DNA of 64,000 bases from Eonycteris spelaea (GCA_003508835.1 PUFA01000007.1:12051001-12115000); one strand, 5' to 3'; counted from the stretch's first letter, positions 1 to 13,040 are shown. Notes: generated by a model not told the origin, from the letters alone. Program-made: numbers and translations.

Positions 1-819
1 CTGAGGGAAAACAATGGCTGATCATTTCTATTAAGACCCCAAGGAGAAACGCACTTTTATGTAAACCAACCAAAATTGTTCTCCCACCCCTCTTTTCTTG
101 CATGCACAAGTCTTATAAACATCTTTATTACATGTGTCTTCATTTTTATTTATTAATTATCTCATTCCTAGAAAACTAACACGTAAATGAATCACCAGGC
201 ATCTCCTAAATTACAAAGCTCTATTAAGCATAAATTTAGTCCTGAAGTAAAATGGTTAATTATGAAATTTGAAACCCAAGAGATTAATGGTTTGTCTGGG
301 AACCCTTGGTCTAAACACATTACAAGAACATTTTCACTCCACCTTCATGACAGAAGTGAAAAAAGGTAAGAAGCTTTTAATATCTAATGTGTGATATCAG
401 ATTGCAAATTCTGGACAATCTCCATCTTGTCATGAAATTCCTTTGGGTTGCTTCATCCACGGGGCAGAGGCAACACCAGAGTTTAATTAAGAGAAGGTTT
501 TATCAGGCCGACCAAACTGGGAAATTACAGCAACAAGGAATAAATGAATACTGTGCTCTCTCTCGGCAAAGCTTGATAAATCATGGTAGAGTCCATCTGC
601 CTCTCATACAATCACTGAAAATTATTTGGAACTCTTTAGTGGCGGGCACACAGGAGAAGGAGGAAATCAGATGCCAGAAGAGAATGTTACGTGTGAAATG
701 TGAAGTGACTTCAATCTCAAAGGATGTGTAGTTTCATTAGTCAGTGTGTATCTGGCCCCCATCATTCATCCCCATGTCTGACTGACTATTATGCGACTAC
801 AATATCCTACGTATCAATG

Positions 820-1225
820 AAAAAAAAAAATGATTAGTTTCTCCTGCAGCTTCCCGACATTTGCAGCAGCGGCTGGTGCTGGTCTGTGCCTCTATGTTTC
901 TCTCAATTCCACGAATTCTTGCTGTCAGGCCAGTGTAATGAATTCCTGAAGGACCCCAATTTTTATTAGACGTGCCAGCCTGCTGCATTTAACACAGGAG
1001 AGTTCCTTGAGCTTTCTTTGAGCTGACAGTTCATTAATAAGTGGCCTCCTCCACCGTCTCTACTGGTTTGTGTTCTGCGCTTTTCATCAAGCAATCCATT
1101 TATTAATCTTGCCATCAATCTCAGCCAACAGGCATTGTATTCCCCAGGCGGCTCTATGTTTTTGTCACTAATGTTTAAAAAATTGTTCACCAGCTAAAAT
1201 CACTCCGCCCCACGTGACAATTTTC
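820..1225. promoter_or_regulatory. Candidate conserved intronic element in WT1 intron 3
   Basis: About 400 bp of repeat-free, balanced-composition DNA with several AT-rich cores (TTTATTAGAC, ATTTATTAATC, TTCATTAATAAG), CAGCTGCTGC-like E-box neighbourhoods and a CACGTG E-box at 1211-1216. It stands out from the MIR and hAT remnants that follow it. Two short opposing ORFs cross it but have no protein-like features. Enhancer function is inferred from appearance. Confidence 0.3.
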
Positions 1226-1571
1226 CTAGGCCCTGTTGGGATGTGGGATCTTTCTGAAATCATTTCACCCATGCCTAAGATAGGAAAATCCTCATTTTCA
1301 AGAGGGATGAGAAACACAAGATTGAGTGACAGAAATGGACACGCATGAGTTAATAAGTCCCAAATACCTAACTTTATGATTTAGAAATTTTCTCACAGAT
1401 TGAAAGAATAGTCCAATAGATTCCTAAGGGTCTCTATAAGGATGTACCCCAAAGAGAAGACACTTTTAGAGATATTTTCTTGCCCCCTCCGAAAGCACAC
1501 TTTCTCTAACACAAGGTCTATGTCTTACATATGTGCACCTTGCTAGTAGGTACTTAATAAATACTCTATAC

Positions 1572-1775
1572 TGCACTGTCTGATGTAGTAGCCACAGTCA
1601 CGTGTGGCTATTGGCACCTGAAATATAGCTAATGCCACATGTTGAAATACGGTTTTGACATATTCGGCTAAATAGAATGTTTCAAAATCAACTTCGTCAT
1701 TTCTTTTTTTATGTGGCTACTAGCAAATTTCAAATTATAGAAATGCCTTGCATTATGTTTCTATTGCACAGTGCT
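1572..1775. mobile_element. MER1-type hAT-Charlie fragment
   Basis: GCACTGTCTGATGTAGTAGCC at the left and TTGCACAGTGCTA at the right are imperfect inverted ends. The internal CACGTGTGGCTATTGGCACCTGAAATAT and ATGTGGCTACTAGCAAATTTC are typical of this non-autonomous family. It is old and diverged; the exact subfamily is uncertain. Confidence 0.7.
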
Positions 1776-1905
1776 ACTCTCTAAGCTTTAGGACCCTGAG
1801 CAAATTAATTCAGCTCTCCGCACCTCAGGTTTCTCATCTGTCAAATGGGAATATTAATCTCAATCAGTCTAACGTTACAGGGATGTTGTAAAGCTCTAAT
1901 AATGA
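1776..1905 (+). mobile_element. MIR SINE fragment
   Basis: CCCTGAGCAAATTAATTCAGC, CACCTCAGGTTTCTCATCTG and CAAATGGGAATATTAAT match the MIR core region. Confidence 0.75.
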
Positions 1906-1964
1906 CTCTCTGAGGACTATACAGATAAAATCTTTTAATTTTTTTCTGATTTATCAAATTTTGC

Positions 1965-2065
1965 ACAGTACTCTCACACATTTCCAATATTTTTCCCAAC
2001 TCTGTGATGCAGGGATAATTATTATCCCTATTTATCAGAGGAGGACTTGGGCTCAGAGAGATGCC
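1965..2065 (-). mobile_element. MIR-like fragment, reversed
   Basis: AATTATTATCCCTATTTATC then GAGGACTTGGGCTCAGAGAG is the reverse-strand MIR core; short and diverged. Confidence 0.55.
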
Positions 2066-5000
2066 TAGTGCTGGCTTCTCTGATGTCCCCACGCCTACCC
2101 TGCCCTGCCCCTTTGAAAGTTTTGGGTATCACTGGCCTCTGAGCCTCATCCTCTCACTACCATTTAAATAATAGTAATAATAACATTATGACACAGACAA
2201 GAGTCTGGAGGGGAAAGAGAACATACTTAAGGCACGTCATAACCTACTGTCTCCAGAAAGTGACAAGATGCAAGATGCCCGACGCCCAACACGTTCTCTT
2301 CAGCTAACTAAAGAGAGCATGCCAAGATCCAGTACGAACCCCACTTCTTGATTTTAGTAGTCCCGATAGACCAGCTTGTAAGTCCTTAGAAGGAGAGAGA
2401 AGGTGGAAAGGGCTGATGGGGTAGAAGGACCTTCAGAACATCCCCAAGCTACTAATAGGTTTCCTGAGGCTTCAGGAACAGAGCACAATTTTAACCACAT
2501 CCTGCCTTCTGTTGGCTGGGGCTCCTCAGTGGCTCAGTCAGTCAGCTTGGCTGGCACAACCTTTCAACTGGAAGTCAGTGACAGCCACGACAGTCACTGC
2601 TGCTGGGGAGAAGACAAAATGTGACCTCGAGCTAAAAATACTGGGCCCAAGCATGCTCAGGCTGTGATCTCTTTGGGCACTCAGTCAACACCCAGCTCTC
2701 CTTGTGAAGGCCCACGGAAATAGGCAGCACCAGTCAAAGAATATATGGCTTCTGACAAATAAAGCATCTAATTATTAAATAACCACTGTAGGTGTCAACC
2801 ACCTCATTCCCAGGGGAGATCAGATAAGCAGGTGGTTTGGCTCAGAGTGACCACAGTGGTCACGTAGGCATTTCAGCTTCCCGTCTAACTCTGTTCGGAA
2901 GTGAACTCTGAAATTGCAGGTTGCCAAAATATATTCTGAAAGTCACAGTGTCCCTTAAATTTTTTAAGTAGGTCTTTAAAAAAAAAAAAAAAGTCACTTG
3001 TTTCCTATATAAGAAATCTTTGAAGTTGGAGGCGAGAGAGAGAGGAAAAAACTTCCATAACTGGGATTAATGCAAGTTGGAGTAAAATAAAAGGAAGTTA
3101 GTCGTAGCATAAAGGGGAACTTAAAAGGAAGTCAGTAGTAGATCATATAGAGTTTGTTTTGGCCTGGACTGCAGTATTACTGAGTTCTCGACCTCTGCAC
3201 AAAAAGAAAGGAAGAAGAAAGCCCTCAGCTATTATCTGGACTAGAACTCCTCCACTCTCCAAACGCATGTGTAATTCAAGTACATTTTCATCTTTAAATG
3301 TGTTTACTATATTCAGCAGAACAAGGTAGAAGGTTCACGTCACCACTGGAATGAAACCATCAAACCTGGTTGAGACTGGAGTTACCCCTGCCAGATGGCT
3401 GCCGGCTGGCAAAGTAACAACTTGGTGGAAAGAAAAGAGTTTCCCCATGGGATGATTTAAAAACAACAGCAACAAAAAGCCAACAAGGCAAAGGTGGATA
3501 TAACGGGCAACCGTGACCAGCATTCATGATGTTTCCAGTGTCAGCTGTCATAGCGCTGCCCCGCGGCAACACAGAGGCCTCGGTGGGCTTACCTCTAGCT
3601 GATAACCAAGGCTCACGTACAGAGGCTGCAGCCAGACCTCCGTGCAGCCCTTTTCCTGCGTTCTTCCCTCCGAGGCGCCGTGGAGGCTGCCTGTTGAGAA
3701 GTTTCTGCCCAGCAGGCCATGGTGAATAATTCTTTTACAGTCAGTCTCTTGGTATTGTCATTTCTCTCAAGCTCACCAATGAACCAAAGAAAAACCCACT
3801 GGGGATTCAACTTCTCTTAATGAACACTTGCTCAGCACAAAAGTTGCAGGAATATTTGAAACTAGATTTTCCCCCTCCCTGGAGACAAGTCCAAGACAAG
3901 CCTTGGGCTTTGATTATACCGCTCACCACCCTGGAAACCATTCCAGACCGTCCGTCTTTGAGCCTCCCTATGCGGGAAACACAAACCAGCACTGTCTTAG
4001 GTGAAATGTGCACACAGCATAAAGTGTACTTAGATACACAAGTGAAGAGAGGATCATGCATTATGATTTTACTTCCTTGGGCACAAGCTGTCTCCTGATT
4101 TGTGTCAACGTCACAGGCTAACCCAATGGTGGAGTGTGAACTTCCACTGATCTGGATCCCCCAGAAACTCTATGGCCACAAAGGAAGTTTCTCTCACAAG
4201 AAAGACAGGCTCCATCGTCAATTCACCATTTGTGACCGTCAACATTCGATTAAAAAGATTCAAATCAACAATTCTTGCTTTCCACATTGCTAAGAGGCAA
4301 AATGGAAACTTCTCATTTCTATTGGTAGTACAGTTGCTAAAGAAGGATATACAAACCATATAAAAGAATAAAAAGAGAGGGAAACAACTAGAATATCTAA
4401 AAAAAATAACGTACGTGGGAATATTTTTCAAACACAGCACCCAGAATTCCTTTTCAAAGTAGCTGTGAGAGTCAAGCTGTGCAATGGGCACAGACAGCCA
4501 AGGACCAAGGGCTCCAAGAAGGTCAGTAATCAGAGGTGGCCAGTAATGGGGGAGGCGGGGCTTGTGGAAAGACGAAGGGAAGTGAGCAGGGAAGGCCCAC
4601 CTAGCTGCCTGTTCTAGGTGGAAATGGGGTGGGGAGATCACGCTCAGTGAGGGTGGACTTCACTACTTTCTCCCCTCAGGAGCACATGGAGTCCAAGTTT
4701 CCCTGGGGTACCTATCACCTCTGAATCAGCAAAAACCACAGCGGCCCTGGAAGCAGTCATTCCTCCTGTCTAAATGGACGGGGAGAAAGGTCTCTGCCCT
4801 GGGTTTCTTTAGGTGCCTGGACTGAACGTCACCCCAACAGCTCACCCCCAGTGGCAAAGGCAAAGCTAGAGGGTCTGCAGTTGGAAAGACGAAGCTGCTT
4901 TGTGAGTTAGGTCTTCAGGAGAATGCTCAAGTTGGCTCCAACAGTACTCACCAGGGGAAATACTGCCCCCAATTCACTCAGCACTGACACTGAAAGCTCT

Positions 5001-5124
5001 CGATAAACTACTGAAGAATGGGTTTATTTCACAACTGTGGGAAATAACCTAGGGCAGATGCCACATTTGGAAAGAGAACGGCGTTCATGCATCAGGAGAA
5101 GCAGCGGGGTGGGTGCAGCGAGTA

Positions 5125-5370
5125 GGAAGAGGGATTCCAGAGCCTCGCTACCTGAATCCGAACACCAGCGCTGTCCCTTACGGTGTCACACCAGGCAAAC
5201 TCACCGCCCAGGGCCTCTGCTTCCTCCTCTGTGAAGAGGAGGATAGGTGATAACCTATTGCCAACCTCGAAGAATTGTTATGTGGATTAAATAAGTCTAT
5301 ACTTACAAAGTGCTTAGAATGGTACCTGGTTGCAGGAAGACTTTATAGGCATTTGCTCTTATTGTTTATT
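5125..5370 (+). mobile_element. MIR SINE
   Basis: AGGGATTCCAGAGCCTCGCTACCTGAAT, GGCCTCTGCTTCCTCCTCTGTGA, GTTATGTGGATTAAATAAG and AAAGTGCTTAGAATGGTACCTGG follow the MIR consensus order. It is followed closely by a second MIR in the same orientation. Confidence 0.75.
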
Positions 5371-5439
5371 AGCAAAAATGCTGGCATGGACCATACAAAG
5401 GAAATATTCCAGATGAGAGAATCTCTTAGCAATTCAGAG

Positions 5440-5672
5440 CAGAGGGTTTTGAGGTCACAGAGACTAAGGATCCAATCCTGCTTCTGATTCCCACTCTCTG
5501 TGTGACCTTGGGCAAGTAACTTTGAGTCTCTAAAGCTATGTCCTTTGGCTGAATAGAAATTAGAGTGCCTACCTCATAGACAATCAGAAGAATTAAGTGA
5601 GTGCACTGAGTGATGCACTTAGCACAGTGCCCAGGAACACATGGTCGGCATGCAATAAATCCTGGCTATTAC
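5440..5672 (+). mobile_element. MIR SINE
   Basis: Nearly full-length: ATCCAATCCTGCTTCTG, GTGTGACCTTGGGCAAGTAAC, TGCCTACCTCATAGA and CAGTGCCCAGGAACAC in MIR order. Confidence 0.85.
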
Positions 5673-7005
5673 ATTATAGAGGCTTATGCTTTCACCCAGC
5701 CATGATCACTGGGTTCTGTAAGGGCTGAAATCTAGTTTCACAAGCCTTGGTGACCTTTAGACAAAACCCTACCCACGTTCAGTATTTGGAGGGCAGGAAG
5801 GATGGGGAAACCATCTCCTATCACTTCCAGAAGCATTTAAATACACTTTCAAACTTTTTTAGGAGTAGGAAAGAAGGAAATGACATAACTGCTGTAATGC
5901 TAATGCACAGAACCAATTTTAAAATATCCCTACACCTGTCCACTCAGCATTACTGCAGAGGACATACTTGATCTTTAGAAAGTGATTAGAAATGCTGCGA
6001 CTTTAGGGTGGGTGGAGCTTCAAAGCCAGTACAAACTTCAAGGGAGCAAACTTTCTTCCTACTGGGGTCACAAATTCGTTTTTAGATGTTCCTCCTTAGG
6101 AAATTTTCCATAACAGGAGAAAATGGTATTTTTATGATATTCATATAAAAATGAGGAGGAGGGAGTTCTAATTATGTAGAAAGTAAAAAGGGATAAGCAC
6201 GTATTTCCAAAAGAGGAACCTGACGAAATATCTTTATACAATGGCCAATTGGAGGAGCCTGAGAAAATAGCTCTATGCAGTGACCAGTTAGAAGCCGGAT
6301 TAGGAAATGTGAAAATTTTATGTGTACGATGCAATCTGAGTGTCACAGCCCTAGTCAAAATCCACCACAGGGACTCAATTTGGAGAACCGCTATTAAAAG
6401 TGGTTGTATCACCTTATCTCTGACTCCTTTCTAAGCAGCTCAGTCCCTCTGAGGGCTCTATGCTTAGGAGAAAGGAGAGTTGAAAAGGTGTGTAGCTGTG
6501 TGTCACTACTGAACCAGGCTCCAGGGGCCTCTCGGTTCTCAACCAGCAGGAGGGATCCTGGCTCATCTAAACAGCACTTACTTGGGCATCGAGGTCTTCC
6601 TCTTAGCCTAGGTTGAGGTACTAAACAGGGGCCAAGGAGGGAGGAGTAGGCCAAGGTCATCCCGTGGGGAACCATTCCAATTGTACCCCCAATTTCTACT
6701 AGAATAACAGTAATACCACTCTGGCAATGGACAGGAGCAACTCCTCAGGAAAGATAGCAATGGCCTCTCCACCCAGTTTTGCTAGGGGAGGAGACTCACA
6801 ACAGAAAATGGTTGGGAGTCTGTATTCATTCCAGTGAGCCGGCCAAGGGGAGACACAGAGATGGCCATCTTGGGGCGGGACACTGGGCCGGTGGTGTCAG
6901 AGAACAGGACTAGGCCCGAGCTAGTGAGGGAGAAAAGGAGGGTGATGAGATGTGACCATTCCACCTCTCACTGTGCAATCTGCGCGCATTTCTTTGTCCC
7001 CTCTA

Positions 7006-7045
7006 GAAAGAAAGAAAGAAAGAAGGAACAAAGGAAAGAAAAGGC
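7006..7045 (+). repeat. (GAAA)n-rich simple repeat
   Basis: AGAAAGAAAGAAAGAAAGAAGG followed by degenerate GAAA/AAGG units. Confidence 0.9.
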
Positions 7046-8055
7046 AAAGAAAGGGAGAGGTGGAGTGATCTCGAATCCAAGATCCGATTAGATAAACTGG
7101 ATTTTCCTATCAATAGGAAAGGTTTCCAAAGTCTGGGCGCCTCAGACGCAGTAGAAGGGGCTCGACCCCGGACCTCCACTGGAGGAGAGAATCAGACCAG
7201 TCCCAAGCTCAATTTCATAAGCACGTCAGGACTTGGGATGCGCCACCGTGAGCTCCAGAGCAAGGACTCCTTCCCCTCCTCCACCTGTGGGACTGGAGGC
7301 TCCCCAGGCGCGGCCATTACCCCCACCCAATCTCCCAGGGCTGGAGCTTTTCCTTCCTTCATTACCTCACTACCTCCTTCCCTTGACGTCAGCCCCGGCT
7401 CCTGGGGCAGAGGGGAGGGAGGATGGAGATGAGTTTGGGGGCAGTCAGTATCAGGCTCCCCGCAGCATCGGGGTGGGGGTAGGGGTGGGATATGAGGTAA
7501 TGCGCGTCCAATCCCCGGCCTCTGAAGCCGCGAGCAGCCACTTCCCTACCCCCGCCCCACCTCTCCGCCTGGCGCGGACCGGTGTGTGCACCAGTTACTA
7601 GGCAACCCTATCTGAGACGCGGGATGCCGGCCAAGTTCACCCAAAGTTGAAGAATAAATTTGGGGGAGAGTAGGTGGAAGGTGGAGTGAGAGCCGAGAGA
7701 AGGCAACAGAGGTCAGGAAAAAACTTCCAAAAAGAAGCTGTCTTCCGCCTCCTGGGAACAGGAAAAAGGGCGGGCTCAGGACACTTCTGTGACCCACTAC
7801 AGCCCCACACACAGTCGGGGGTCCGGCCATAGGCGCGTAGTTCCGCGCTGCGACGACTCCCACAAAGCGCTGCCGCACCAGGGCTTGGAGGGCAGGGCGC
7901 GGAGAAGCCTGTTGCTGGAGGGTACGCACCCTCGAAGTAGTCCCAGAGAAGTCTGGTAGGGTGACAAGTAGGCGAGGAGAGGTTTGAAGGGTGAGAGAAC
8001 AGCGTGGGAGTGTTTAATCTTTGGTCCTGAGGATGCTAACGTCCCCTCCCCGCCC

Positions 8056-8064
8056 CGCCCCCGC
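8056..8064 (-). promoter_or_regulatory. WT1/EGR-type motif downstream of exon 3
   Basis: CGCCCCCGC on the plus strand (GCGGGGGCG on the minus strand), about 265 bp into intron 3 within a GC-rich stretch. It equals the motif in the intron 1 block. Such motifs also occur by chance in CpG-rich DNA. Confidence 0.4.
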
Positions 8065-8099
8065 AAAGAGCCCTTTAAAAAATCACTTCTCAAAGCGCT

Positions 8100-8235
8100 G
8101 CTTTCTTCTTCAGCTCTAAATAGTAATTACTCTCGTTTATATGCAAAATAAGAACACGGAGACGAAGAAATCTGCTTCAAATTAGAGCCTCGAGAGCAGC
8201 ATCAATTTGCGCTAAGTAGCCGAGTGGGCTAAAGG
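8100..8235. promoter_or_regulatory. AT-rich homeodomain/octamer-like block next to exon 3
   Basis: A short AT-rich island inside GC-rich surroundings, with TAGTAATTAC near 8120, ATGCAAAATA near 8141 and CAATTTGCG near 8203. TAATTA is a homeodomain core and ATGCAAAT-like sequences are POU sites. There is no repeat similarity. This looks like a conserved regulatory element, but conservation cannot be tested here. Confidence 0.35.
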
Positions 8236-8326
8236 CATCCTTTGCCTCCCCAACCCTGCACGCCCGAAGTCCAGGCTGCCCGCGTCGGACGTTCGCGCGC
8301 CCCGGGCAAGGTCATGCGTCTTCCTA

Positions 8327-9174
<848 letters not shown>

Positions 9175-9359
9175 TTAAGCCCTCGCCTTGCACTGAGTCT
9201 GACGCTTCTGTACTGAGCCTCCCGCAACTGTGAAAACCGCCAACCGTTTGGTGTAGAAAGTTGTTCCCCCCAAAAGCCAAACACCACGGCTCTCCCGAGG
9301 GCAGCACAGGCGAGAGAAATGAATCCGCTCAGCTGACCCCGCGCTGACTCGGAGCCGTA

Positions 9360-9475
9360 AATCAGGGGCCCGCGCACCAACTTTCATTAATTACTCGGAG
9401 CCAGTTAAACGGCTTGAGCTTTAAATGGGGAGAGTAATTACTGAGTAATGTCATCTGCCTGAGGCTGAGCGACCC
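9360..9475. promoter_or_regulatory. Paired TAATTAC block upstream of exon 2
   Basis: Contains CATTAATTACTC near 9385 and AGTAATTACTGAGTAATGTCA near 9433: two TAATTAC homeodomain cores about 50 bp apart, with CTTTAAATGG between them. Unique sequence in intron 1, about 400 bp upstream of exon 2. Candidate enhancer by composition only. Confidence 0.35.
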
Positions 9476-10697
9476 AACACCATGAAAAGTTGCTGAGGGG
9501 AAAAACAAGGGACCCTTCTAGTTGCACCCCCCAGGCCAGGGCCCTGCGTCCTCTTTCTTCCTCTCTACCACCCACCTGGGGCCCAGCGGATCCACGCTGA
9601 CCACCACTGCCAGGGCCAACTTCCCTGTGCCCCAGGACAGGAAGTCTGTTTCTTTTAGAGTGTGCCTGACGCTGTACCTCAATCTCCATGCAATGCACAG
9701 GTCCTCTGCCTCAGTTTCCCTGCCAAGAAACCAAAGGCAATACCACCCCTATTCTTCCCCAACTCTCCGAAGGTGAAAAAAAAATGTGGTCTTGGTTGAA
9801 TAACTAGTGTCTTTCTATAATTACTATTTGTCTTAAACATACACCCCACCAGCTTCTGGAAAACTGTTACTGCCAACGGGAAAAGATCCTCCTGCTAAGA
9901 TAAATATCTGTCCTGGAGCCCTGAACCCAATGGTAGGATCCCCTCCTATTTCCAGAGTCTCTGGCCTAAGGTCCAGGCCGACTTGGGAAGAGACTGGCCC
10001 AGACACTCACATCAGCTCCCTGCAGGACCACCCGGCTGGTTCCAGTTCCTCTGCGTGCCAATCACACACCCAGCTACTGCACTGGGTCTCCAAACCCCAC
10101 TGGATTCTTGGGAATGGGGTGGGTCAAAAGGTCTTCATCCTACCAGCACCACCATTATTGCCCCAGGCATGATCCCTCTGCAACCGCATCTCAGAAGACT
10201 TAGGATGGACAGAGAATGGAGGCCAGTTACCCTCATCTTCGAAACAACCCCCAAAACAGAAACCGGGCTTCACAGCCCATTCCTGGGAATGTGGTGTGTC
10301 AGAGTGGGAGCGAGGGTTGGGGCAGGTCTTAATTACCAGATTGTACAGGGCGGGCCAAGGCTCATGCACAGATTGGCACCACAGGTTGACAATTTAAGAA
10401 GCCCCCAGCTTTTTTAATTTGCATGACCTCAGTGGCCTCCATTTCTAGCCTGCTAAGTGGGCAAAGATAACCCGCGCCCCAGTTAGCTGTCAGGGGTGGG
10501 TGAGCACGCTTGGGTTGCCAGGCACTTCCTTTTTAGGAGGGAGGCCAGGCCCTGTTAGAGGCCTACCCACCGATCAGCCTGCAAACGAAATTTGGCTCAG
10601 GGCACCTAATTTTGCAGAAGGAAGGCCGAATTTTGAAAGGATGTTTCTTTTAAAACAAAGAGAACAGAAGCGACAAAGAAATTGCCTCTAATCGAAC

Positions 10698-10707
10698 CCT
10701 TCTCCAT
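10698..10707 (-). CDS. WT1: Candidate AWT1 exon 1a coding end (M-E-K-G)
   Basis: The human short isoform AWT1 begins with MEKG and then exon 2. On the minus strand ATGGAGAAGG lies here, immediately followed by GT, and spliced to exon 2 it would read M-E-K-G-Y-S in the right phase. It is 1.74 kb upstream of exon 2 and just downstream (in the sense direction) of the intron 1 CpG block. The weak point is the donor, GTTCGA, a poor match beyond the GT. The match could be chance. Confidence 0.45.
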
Positions 10708-11015
10708 TCCTGAGCCGATGAGTAGGCTGTGGCCCCGAACACCGTGCGGTCTCCTGAGGCGCGGCCAGGGTCACGGGTTGTGGGCTGCAGCGTCGCCTCC
10801 ACACCCAGCGAGAGCTCCCCAAACCCCTTCCCAGACAGGATACGTAAACATCGGTGGGCAGGGGCCGGCTTCCAGCCCTTCCCCGTCCTCTGGGAGGCAG
10901 TGGTGAAAGCTCCGGCAGCGAGTAGGGAGGGCTCTTTTAATTAGAAGCTTATCGGACGCGGGACTGATTAGAGCTCACTGTCCCAAGGCTTTGCGCTGGG
11001 CCTGGCGTGGAGGGC

Positions 11016-11024
11016 GCGGGGGCG
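11016..11024 (+). promoter_or_regulatory. WT1/EGR-type motif in the intron 1 CpG block
   Basis: Exact GCGGGGGCG, the sequence bound by EGR1 and by the -KTS form of WT1. The human antisense promoter in intron 1 has been reported to respond to WT1, so this could mediate autoregulation. Confidence 0.5.
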
Positions 11025-11699
11025 GAGGGCGGGAGAGGGACAGCTGCGGGCAGAAAGGGGCAGCGTGTTCAGAGGCTCCTTGTACAGGCCTTAGAGAAAG
11101 AGGCTCCAGCGTCCAAGGTAGAGCCTTTCCCACGGTTAGTCTCGGCCGGGAAGGGAGTGCAACCTTGACCGCGCCGAGCGGCAAGACTCGCTCTGCGCCT
11201 CCCTCCCCCGCCAGGGACAGCTGAGGAGTCCAAGAACCGCCTGGGGCCAGGTCTCGTATAACTGAGGGATGCAGTGGACAGCAGGCTCAGTCAGAAAGGT
11301 GGTTAGAAGGCTGATGCTGATGACTCCTCAGCGGCAGAATACGGGGAAATCTGTCCAGCAACGAAATACCCTCTCCTTTGCGACCCAAGGGAGGCGCCCT
11401 TGGCCTTCCGGCCAAGCTGGTTCTCCATATGACCCTAGGGTAACGGGTGATGCCAAGGTAGCTTCCTGAGCTAGAGTTCTGCACGCCGGCGGGGCCTGTA
11501 TGAATTACCTGACCATCTTTTCTTTTTTTCACTCCCAAATCCCCCAGAACTTAATCTGGGCTACCTAAGTCCTGTCCTACTTCTGCCTTGACAAACTCCC
11601 AACCCTCCCACACCAACGGCAGTGAGCTCCACGCCCATCCGGCCAGGCAGAGGAAATCCATCTCAACGGTGGGCCAAGATCCCTGAAAAGACTGAAATA

Positions 11700-11925
11700 G
11701 CCAATAATGGTCTGTGTTTGAGTCCCAGCTCTGCCACAAACTGAGAGACTTCTTGCTCATCTAATCTCGTAGAACCTAGATTTCCTTATCCAAAAATAAG
11801 GGTCTCCTCCAATGTCAGTCTGTGAGTTTCTTGCAAAGGTTGACGCACATTGTCTTAATATTCAATCCCCAGTGCCTGGCACAGAATAGTGCTCAAAAAA
11901 ATGTTTGCTCAATTAATCCTTAGAA
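11700..11925 (+). mobile_element. MIR fragment followed by an L2 3' end
   Basis: GAGTCCCAGCTCTGCCACAAACTGAG and GATTTCCTTATCC fit MIR (to about 11800). CCCCAGTGCCTGGCACAGAATAGTGCTC with ATGTTTGCTCAATTAA (11865-11920) fits the L2 3' end. Confidence 0.65.
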
Positions 11926-12934
11926 GTAAGATTAAGACACCAGCTATAAATGTCTCTAAGAAATAGGAAAAAAAATAGGAGGAAAAAAAACAAACAAGAT
12001 TTGATGCCTGAGGTGAGAGGGTACCGTTCCCACACTTTCAGGAGAAGATGATGATGCCCTTGCTTCCCCAGCCCAAGGCTCCAACCAGGCCCTGAGTTCC
12101 TGCAAAAGGTCTGGGAATCACGAGAATAAATCCAGAATCTCCAGGCCTCAGGGCCCACCCTAGTTGCCAAATCAGGATAGAGGAAATCTGGGTTCTAAGG
12201 GATTAGATGTATGAGAGGTCTCTCAATTTATGTCAGCTTCTTATATCCCACTCTAGCTCCCAGCTGCTGAGTGAGCCCCAAGGGCTGGGCTGCTCACCCA
12301 TTTACATGTTCACAGCAAGAGAACCCTAAGCCTGCAAACAGAACCTGGCTCACAGGCTGTGGCATGTCTGGGACCAGCCCTTCACTGGGCTTTTCCACAG
12401 GGTGGGCAGGAAGCAACTCTTTCACCTGCTAGTCCTGGTCCCCAGCTCCCAAACCCTTTTCTCTTTGGCTGCGAGGCCTATCTGCATGAGAGAAATTGAG
12501 ATTTTCCCCTTACGTGTAGTGCCCTTTGACTGGAAAGTCCACAGTCGGCTTCTCCACTCCAAGCTGGGTTAATGGGATCTGGGGCGCCAGACCTTCCTAC
12601 AGAAGGTCGGATTCTGGGCCTCCCCCCAAAGCGACAGAGCCCAGGTTCCAAAATCCTCACAGTACCTTGATTGACTCAAATAAATAATGGCACGGTTGTA
12701 TTTGGCAGTGGGAGAACTTCAATCAGATGGCTTCTCAGACCTTTCCATATAGCACACATCACACAGAGACTCACTCACAGCACACACCTGCCTGCCTTCT
12801 TGGCCAGACCGCTTAGTTACGTTTAGGTGGGCTGCTCTGCCTTCTGTATTTAGAACCCGAATCAAAGGGAAAGGCTAGACTTCTGTATCCCTGGCACAGA
12901 ACTTCAGGCCAGATCCAATTTCCAAGTTGCCCAT

Positions 12935-13040
12935 TTCAGCTTCATTCTTAAAGATGGGGAAACTGAGACCTGGAGATTTACCAAAGGTAACACCCGCCTG
13001 CTAATTCAGAGGTGGCACAATCGTGAACACCTGCCTCGTG
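12935..13040 (-). mobile_element. MIR fragment, reversed
   Basis: AAAGATGGGGAAACTGAGACCTGGAG and CCAAAGGTAACACCCGCCTGCTAATTCAG are the reverse-strand MIR core. Confidence 0.65.

Larger units (their letters stand above)
10680..11235. promoter_or_regulatory. Intron 1 CpG-rich block: likely antisense regulatory region / AWT1 promoter
   Basis: A CpG- and G-rich block inside intron 1, well separated from the main promoter island. It contains an exact WT1/EGR-type GCGGGGGCG at 11016-11024 and several GGGCGG boxes near 11010-11035. In human, intron 1 holds the WT1 antisense regulatory region: a promoter for antisense WT1-AS transcripts and for the sense AWT1 transcript, with allele-specific methylation in some tissues. 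Position and composition fit; activity is inferred. Confidence 0.55.

Noticed and set aside
4111..4641. 176-codon minus-strand ORF inside intron 3
   Set aside because: Same strand as WT1 but in the middle of intron 3, with no similarity to WT1 exon 4 or any family I know; chance ORF.
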